Made by a program: the position numbers and the translations under genes. Below the pieces are notes generated by a model. The model saw only the letters and a program-made list of their open reading frames with translations, was not told the DNA's origin and searched no databases. 64,000 nucleotides of DNA from Methylobacterium adhaesivum (lineage in GTDB: Bacteria > Pseudomonadota > Alphaproteobacteria > Rhizobiales > Beijerinckiaceae). The stretch lies in NCBI RefSeq assembly GCF_022179065.1, contig NZ_BPQD01000008.1:1-64000 (forward strand), read 5' to 3'. Below are positions 59,119-64,000 of this stretch, piece after piece. Each line of letters begins with the position of its first letter. Positions within the stretch are counted from its first letter, which is position 1.

Positions 59119-61697
59119 GCGCGGTCCCGCCGGACCCCGCGCTGCCCGAACGCTTCGCGGCTTGGTTCGCGGGTCGCGGTTGGGCGCCCCGGCCGCACCA
59201 GCTCGATCTGCTCGCCATCGTGCGGGCGGGTCGTTCTGCCTTGCTCGTGGCCCCGACGGGCGCCGGCAAGACGCTCGCCGGGTTCCTGCCCAGTCTCACC
59301 GCCCTCGCCGAGCGCCCGCCCGCGAAACGATCGCGCGGTCTGCACACCCTCTACATCTCGCCCCTGAAGGCGCTCGCCGTCGACATCGCCCGCAACCTCG
59401 AGACTCCTATCGCCGAGATGGGCCTCTCGATCCGCGTCGAGACCCGAACGGGCGACACCCCGTCCCACAAGCGGACCCGGCAGGTGGAGCGCCCGCCGGA
59501 CATCCTGCTGACGACACCGGAGCAGCTCGCCCTGCTCATCGCCCACCGCGAGGCGTCGGAGTTGTTCGCGAACCTGTCCTGCGTCGTGCTCGACGAGCTG
59601 CACGCCCTGGTGACGTCGAAGCGCGGCGACCTCCTATCCCTGGCGCTCGCACGGCTGCACCGCCTGAGTCCGGGCCTCACCGCCATCGGCCTGTCGGCGA
59701 CGGTGCGCGAGCCGGACGACCTGCGGCGGTATCTGGTGCCACAGCGTCAGTTCCCGGTCGAGGATCGCGGCTCCCTCCCCTTCCAGGAGAGGGAGACGCG
59801 TGGCGGGCATGAAGCCCTAGAGCCCGAGCCAACCCCCATGGCCGACCTCGTCGTCGTCCAGGGTGGCGCCGCGCCCGACCTTCACATGCTCGATACCGGC
59901 CTGACCCTGCCCCTCGCCGGCCACACCGCCTGGCAGGCGATGCCGATGATCTACGACCTCATCGGGCGTCACCGCACGGTCCTGGTCTTCGTCAACACCC
60001 GCCTCCAGGCCGAGTACACCTTCCAGGAACTCTGGCGGATCAACGAGGCCTCCTACCCCATCGCGCTCCACCACGGGTCGCTGGACGCCACCCAGCGCCG
60101 GCGGGTCGAGGCGGCCATGGCGGCGGGGCAGCTGCGGGCCATCGTCTGCACGGCGACCCTTGATCTCGGCATCGATTGGGGCGACGTCGACCTTGTGGTC
60201 AATATCGGCGCGCCGAAGGGCGCGAGCCGGATCATGCAGCGCATCGGCCGCGCCAACCACCGCATGGACGAGCCGTCCAAAGCCTATCTGGTGCCGGCCA
60301 ACCGCTTCGAGATCCTCGAATGCCAGGCCGCCCTCGATGCCGTGGAGGCGGCGGCCCAGGACACCCCCGACGCGCGCCTCGGCGGCCCTGACGTGCTCGC
60401 CCAGCACATCCTCGGCATGGCCTGCGCCGATGCGTTCGACCCGATCCAGCTCTACGACGAGATCGTCTCCGCCGCGCCCTACGCGACCTTGAGCTGGGAG
60501 GATTTCGAGGCGGTGGTCGATTACGTCGCGACAGGCGGCTACGCCCTTCGCGCGTACGAGCGTTTCGCCAAGATCCTGCGCGGTCCGGACGGCCTGTGGC
60601 GGGTGCGGGATGCGCGCACGGCCCAGCAGTACCGCATGAACGTCGGCACCATCGTCGAGTCGGCCAAGGTGAGGGTTCGCCTCGCCCGCGCCAACCGGAC
60701 CCGGCCGGGCGCGGTGCTGCCCCGGGGCGGGCGGGTGCTCGGCGAGATCGAGGAGGATTTCGCCGACACGCTCACCCCCGGCGACACCTTCCTGTTCGCC
60801 GGCGAAGTCTTGCGGTTCGAGGGCCTGTCCGAGGACGAGGCCCTGGCGACCCGCGCCGGCCCCGGCACCGATCCGGCGATTCCGTCCTATGCGGGCGCGA
60901 AGTTCCCGATCTCGACCTTCCTCGCCGCGCGGGTGCGGGCGATGATCGCCGATCCGTTCGAGTGGGATCGCCTGCCGAAACAGGTCTCGGACTACCTCGT
61001 CCAGCAACGCACCCGCTCGGTGCTGCCCGGCGCGACCGGCCTTCTGGTCGAGACGTTTCCGCGATCCGGCCGCTACTATCTCACGGCGTTCCCGTTCGAG
61101 GGGCGCCTCGCCCACCAGACGCTCGGCATGCTCCTCACCCGTCGCCTCGAGCGCGCACGGATGCGGCCCCTGGGATTTGCCGCCAACGATTACGGTATCG
61201 CCATCTGGATGACCCGGGACCTCTCCGCGCGCATCGCCCTGGAGCCGGAATTTCTCGAAGCCCTGTTCGCCGAGGACATGCTCGGCGACGACCTCGAGGC
61301 GTGGCTCGACGAATCGGCGATGATGAAGCGGACCTTTCGGCAATGCGCCGTCATCGCCGGCCTCATCGAGCGGCGCTATCCGGGACAGGCGAAGACCGGG
61401 CGACAGGTCACCATGTCGACGGACCTCGTCTACGACGTCCTGCGCAAGCACCAGCCCGATCACCTGCTACTGCGCGCCGCCCGCCAGGATGCGGCAACCG
61501 GACTCCTCGACGTGAAGCGCCTCGGTGTGATGTTGAAGCGCATCCAGGGGCGCATCGTTCACAAGTCCCTCGACCGCGTCTCGCCCCTGTCCGTGTCCGT
61601 CATGCTCGAAATCGGGCGGGAGAAGGTCTACGGCGAGGGCGCGGACGAGATCCTGGCCGAAGCCGAGGCGCAGCTTCTCGAAGAGGCGCTCGGCTGA
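59115..61697 (+). CDS. Ligase-associated DEXH-box helicase (Lhr-type)
   Basis: About 860 residues. It has Trp-Ala-Pro-Arg-Pro-His-Gln-Leu-Asp-Leu-Leu (Q-motif region), Walker A Ala-Pro-Thr-Gly-Ala-Gly-Lys-Thr, DEXH as Asp-Glu-Leu-His, Leu-Ser-Ala-Thr-Val, Phe-Val-Asn-Thr-Arg, Leu-Asp-Leu-Gly-Ile-Asp-Trp and Gln-Arg-Ile-Gly-Arg-Ala-Asn-His, then the winged-helix and DUF1998-like region of Lhr. It belongs to the ligase-associated DNA damage response set. There is no ATG/GTG/TTG near the expected start: the nearest are TTG 58986 inside the esterase and GTG 59220, which would delete the Q motif. CTG 59115, overlapping the esterase TGA, is taken. Confidence 0.85.
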   Translation: MSAVPPDPALPERFAAWFAGRGWAPRPHQLDLLAIVRAGRSALLVAPTGAGKTLAGFLPSLTALAERPPAKRSRGLHTLYISPLKALAVDIARNLETPIAEMGLSIRVETRTGDTPSHKRTRQVERPPDILLTTPEQLALLIAHREASELFANLSCVVLDELHALVTSKRGDLLSLALARLHRLSPGLTAIGLSATVREPDDLRRYLVPQRQFPVEDRGSLPFQERETRGGHEALEPEPTPMADLVVVQGGAAPDLHMLDTGLTLPLAGHTAWQAMPMIYDLIGRHRTVLVFVNTRLQAEYTFQELWRINEASYPIALHHGSLDATQRRRVEAAMAAGQLRAIVCTATLDLGIDWGDVDLVVNIGAPKGASRIMQRIGRANHRMDEPSKAYLVPANRFEILECQAALDAVEAAAQDTPDARLGGPDVLAQHILGMACADAFDPIQLYDEIVSAAPYATLSWEDFEAVVDYVATGGYALRAYERFAKILRGPDGLWRVRDARTAQQYRMNVGTIVESAKVRVRLARANRTRPGAVLPRGGRVLGEIEEDFADTLTPGDTFLFAGEVLRFEGLSEDEALATRAGPGTDPAIPSYAGAKFPISTFLAARVRAMIADPFEWDRLPKQVSDYLVQQRTRSVLPGATGLLVETFPRSGRYYLTAFPFEGRLAHQTLGMLLTRRLERARMRPLGFAANDYGIAIWMTRDLSARIALEPEFLEALFAEDMLGDDLEAWLDESAMMKRTFRQCAVIAGLIERRYPGQAKTGRQVTMSTDLVYDVLRKHQPDHLLLRAARQDAATGLLDVKRLGVMLKRIQGRIVHKSLDRVSPLSVSVMLEIGREKVYGEGADEILAEAEAQLLEEALG

Positions 61698-61698
61698 G

Positions 61699-62448
61699 GT
61701 GGCGCCCCGCTCAACCCAAGACGAGGATGCGGTTTTGGCGCTCGGCGCACGACTCGAAAAGACCACCAAGGCCCCCGGCCTCACCCTGGCCGGCGAACAT
61801 CTGGCCCTCGACCTGTGCGGCGGCCTGTGGCTGGCCGCCCATCGCACCCTCATCGTGTCCGATCTCCACCTGGAGAAGGGGTCGGCGTTCGCGGCGCGCT
61901 CGGGCCAGTTCCTGCCGCCCTACGACACCCGCGAGACCCTGGCCTGCCTGCACGAGGTCGTGGCGCGGCTCGACCCGGCCTGCGTCGTGGCGCTCGGCGA
62001 TTCCTTCCACGACGCGCGGGGCCCCGAGCGGATGGAGCCGGGCGACCGGGCGATGGTGGCGGCCCTGCAGGAGGGGCGCGACTGGGTCTGGATCGCTGGC
62101 AACCACGACCATGCCGTGTCGGAGGGTGTCGGCGGTCGCTATGCCGAGACTCTTTCCCTCGGCGGCCTCACCTTGCGGCACGAGCCGCGTGAGGGCACCG
62201 TCGACGGCGAGATTGCCGGCCACTTGCATCCGTGCGGCAAGGTCGCCCTGCGCGGGCGTGCCGTCCGCCGACGCTGCTTCGTCACCGACGGTCGCCGCCT
62301 GATCATGCCGGCCTTCGGCGCCTATGCGGGCGGCCTCAACGTGCGCAACCCGGTGTTCGAGCCGCTGTTTCCCACCGGCTTCACCGCGCATCTCCTGGGA
62401 GACGGGCGGGTCTTCGCCATCGGCCGGACGATGCTGGCGAAGGATTAG
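61699..62448 (+). CDS. pdeM: Ligase-associated metallophosphoesterase PdeM
   Basis: A 249-residue calcineurin-type phosphoesterase with the metal motifs Val-Ser-Asp-Leu-His-Leu-Glu, Leu-Gly-Asp-Ser-Phe-His-Asp, Gly-Asn-His-Asp-His and Gly-His-Leu-His-Pro, and a C-terminal Met-Pro-Ala-Phe-Gly-Ala-Tyr-Ala-Gly-Gly. PdeM is the endonuclease of the ligase-associated DNA damage response operon together with the helicase. GTG 61699 is two bases after the helicase stop. The ATP-dependent ligase usual in this set is not within the window. Confidence 0.92.
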   Translation: MAPRSTQDEDAVLALGARLEKTTKAPGLTLAGEHLALDLCGGLWLAAHRTLIVSDLHLEKGSAFAARSGQFLPPYDTRETLACLHEVVARLDPACVVALGDSFHDARGPERMEPGDRAMVAALQEGRDWVWIAGNHDHAVSEGVGGRYAETLSLGGLTLRHEPREGTVDGEIAGHLHPCGKVALRGRAVRRRCFVTDGRRLIMPAFGAYAGGLNVRNPVFEPLFPTGFTAHLLGDGRVFAIGRTMLAKD

Positions 62449-62464
62449 CGTCGGCGGCCGCCCG

Positions 62465-62902
62465 TCAGGCGGCGATGAGGAGGGAGAGGCCGGCCACCAC
62501 CGAAAGGCCGAGGCGCAGGCGTCCGAGCCAGACCGGCACGAGGCCGCGGCGCGGCAGATCCTGATCGACGAGACCCCAGGCGAGGACGATGCAGCCGAGC
62601 ATCCGCAGGTCCCAGGGGGCGGGGATCGCGAGGGCGGTCCAGGCCAGGAGTGAGGGGACGATGGCGATGGCGTAGTCGGCCCCGCCACCACCGCGCGCGG
62701 CGGCGGCCCCCCAGCGGATGCCGCCGAGGAACGAGGCGATCACGGCTCCGTAGGTCGAGAGCACGGCCCGCGCGCTGAGTCCGAGAGTGCTCAGGCCCGC
62801 ATCGCCGCCGGAGACCGACAGGAACGCGAAGCCGAGGAACGGGATCAGGCCGGCGGTCCCGAGAACCAGGGCCACCGGCGGTACCGTCGTCACGCGCGCC
62901 AT
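62465..62902 (-). CDS. DUF3429 membrane protein
   Basis: A 145-residue protein with four hydrophobic helices. Leu-Gly-Thr-Ala-Gly-Leu-Ile-Pro-Phe, Tyr-Gly-Ala-Val-Ile-Ala-Ser-Phe-Leu-Gly-Gly-Ile-Arg-Trp-Gly and Ser-Leu-Leu-Ala-Trp are the marks of DUF3429 (TMEM69-like). Function unknown. ATG 62902 follows GGAGAG; earlier in-frame Met 62971 would add a Pro/Arg-rich extension. Converges with pdeM, 16 bases apart. Confidence 0.8.
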   Translation of the reverse strand: MARVTTVPPVALVLGTAGLIPFLGFAFLSVSGGDAGLSTLGLSARAVLSTYGAVIASFLGGIRWGAAAARGGGGADYAIAIVPSLLAWTALAIPAPWDLRMLGCIVLAWGLVDQDLPRRGLVPVWLGRLRLGLSVVAGLSLLIAA

Positions 62903-63044
62903 CGGCTCTCCGGTCGTCCATCTCCCCACCCCGTCCGGCCTCTGTGCCGGCCGGTTGGGGGCCTGCGCCATCCAAACGTCTCGGGGCACGCGGGGGAAGG
63001 CGGCAGATACCCGCACGCACCACATGCGGGGGCGGTGTGTCCGT

Positions 63045-64000
63045 TCAGCCGCGGCGCGGCGGGGTCGAAACCGGAGCGGGCGGCACCGCGCCGAGCAGGC
63101 TCATGGTCGGGGCGGCGGGCGCCGCCGGAGGCTCGTTGACGACGGGGTTGGCGACCTTGACCCTGAACGCGGAGACGAGGGCCTGGGCCGTTGCCAGATC
63201 CTTCGGAGCGAGCTTGGCCGCCACGTCGTCGCGCTTCTTCGCCGCGTCGGAATCGCCCTGCGCGCCCGCGGCCGAGAACCACAGGTAGGACTGCACGAGG
63301 TCCTGCGGCATGCCGAGTCCACGGGCATAGAGCACCGCGAGATTGTACTGGCTGTCGCGCAGGCCGTACTCGGCCGCGCGCTGGAACCAGTGGGCGGCCA
63401 TGGCGTAGTTCGGCTTGGCCGAGGTGGTGGGAGCCTCGGCCTGGATCACCGCGAGGTTGTGCATGGCGCGGACGTTGCCCTGCTCGGCCGCGCGACCGTA
63501 CCAGAGCTTGGCGAGGTTCAGGTCGCGGGGGACGCCGATGCCCTTCTCGTGGACGCCGCCGAGCTTGTACTGGGCCGGGGCGTAGCCGGCCTGGGCGAGA
63601 GCCTCGTAGAGTTTCTGCGACAACGCGATGTCGCGTCCCACGCCGCGTCCCTCGAAGAAGCGGGTGGCAAGGTCGTAGACGGCCGCGCCGTCGCCCTTGA
63701 CGGCTGCCTGTCGAAGGCCAGTGAGGTTCGACGGCACGACGGCGAGATCCGCCGATAGGTTCGCGACAGCCGGCACCTGCGGCACGCGGACCGCCTCCGC
63801 GTTGCCGAGATCGGATCTCAGCGCGATGTTCGCCTCGGTCGCGGTCGCATTCGGCTGTGAACCCTCCGAATTCATCGGCGGCGTGCTGGCAAGGGACTGG
63901 GTCGTCACCGGATCGGCGACGGGGGACGCGGCTCCCACCGGGGACTCGGCCTTGCGGGTCTCCGTGGCGGGGGCCGCCGCGATCTCGCGGGGGCCTTCGC
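63045..64000 (-). CDS. SEL1-repeat protein, PodJ-like C-terminal part (5' end outside window)
   Basis: The frame is open from the right edge, so only the C-terminal 317 residues or so are seen. After a low-complexity Ala/Thr/Pro/Glu stretch come about four SEL1-like repeats: Ala-Val-Tyr-Asp-Leu-Ala-Thr-Arg-Phe-Phe-Glu-Gly-Arg-Gly-Val, Ala-Gln-Tyr-Lys-Leu-Gly, Ala-Met-His-Asn-Leu-Ala, and Ser-Gln-Tyr-Asn-Leu-Ala-Val-Leu-Tyr-Ala-Arg-Gly-Leu. Then Gln-Asp-Leu-Val-Gln-Ser-Tyr-Leu-Trp-Phe and Ala-Lys-Lys-Arg-Asp-Asp-Val-Ala, typical of the periplasmic end of PodJ-type polarity proteins of Hyphomicrobiales, and a Pro/Ala tail. Identification as PodJ-like is from this end only. Confidence 0.7.
   Translation of the reverse strand, partial: EGPREIAAAPATETRKAESPVGAASPVADPVTTQSLASTPPMNSEGSQPNATATEANIALRSDLGNAEAVRVPQVPAVANLSADLAVVPSNLTGLRQAAVKGDGAAVYDLATRFFEGRGVGRDIALSQKLYEALAQAGYAPAQYKLGGVHEKGIGVPRDLNLAKLWYGRAAEQGNVRAMHNLAVIQAEAPTTSAKPNYAMAAHWFQRAAEYGLRDSQYNLAVLYARGLGMPQDLVQSYLWFSAAGAQGDSDAAKKRDDVAAKLAPKDLATAQALVSAFRVKVANPVVNEPPAAPAAPTMSLLGAVPPAPVSTPPRRG

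Overview
This is a GC-rich, gene-dense window. It suggests an alphaproteobacterium of the Hyphomicrobiales, most likely Methylobacteriaceae (Methylobacterium or Methylorubrum). The grounds are protein content: a giant growth-pole-ring-like coiled-coil protein, a PodJ-like SEL1 protein, an EcfG-type (general stress) promoter, a NadQ regulator with nadABC, MutL with an endonuclease motif, the DUF1489, DUF3429, DUF3750 and DUF6460 families, and the ligase-associated helicase/PdeM pair. I saw no rRNA, tRNA, insertion sequence, prophage, CRISPR array or origin. No stretch over 300 bases lacks a gene. The two longest gaps are 33506-33795 (start side of the giant gene) and 56585-56867 (before an L,D-transpeptidase).

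Layout, left part. 1-5.0 kb: end of a PepSY-type membrane protein, then on the minus strand an Old Yellow Enzyme coupled to a small acidic protein, a propionyl-CoA synthetase and a YdcH-like peptide. 5.2-13.3 kb: purE-purK, a GlcG/HbpS-like protein, an oligopeptide ABC transporter without ATPase genes, an MFS carrier and a small secreted peptide. 13.3-19 kb: RNA and DNA maintenance (tadA, rluB with a very long Gly-rich tail, rsmD, mutL) around a csbD stress gene. 19-23.8 kb: cell-surface genes (GT61 glycosyltransferase, kdsD, outer-membrane barrel, Inh-type lipoprotein).

Layout, middle. 24-28 kb: a complete cytochrome P450 electron chain (ferredoxin, reductase, P450) with four-base gene overlaps, behind a GNAT and a DUF3750 gene. 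28-30 kb: a TonB receptor resembling zinc receptors, behind repeated TAACATT half-sites. 30-33 kb: CoxE-like VWA protein, VOC protein, 2Fe-2S ferredoxin. 33-43.6 kb: the most notable locus, a 2704-residue protein built almost wholly of 11-residue repeats, flanked by an Hpt phosphotransfer protein and a CheZ-like phosphatase.

Layout, right part. 45-48.9 kb: an Mla-type lipid transport operon (MlaE with fused STAS domain, MlaF, MlaD, lipoprotein). 48.9-51.2 kb: a cupin regulator and thiD-thiE. 52-56.6 kb: nadQ and nadABC with two matching 17-bp palindromic operators. 56.9-62.4 kb: L,D-transpeptidase, DUF6460 protein, esterase, and the Lhr-type helicase with its PdeM partner. The window ends in the C-terminal part of a PodJ-like SEL1 protein. 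Cell-pole and envelope growth is a recurring theme (giant ring protein, CheZ-like, Hpt, Mla, L,D-transpeptidase, PodJ-like), but functional links between these separate loci are inference.
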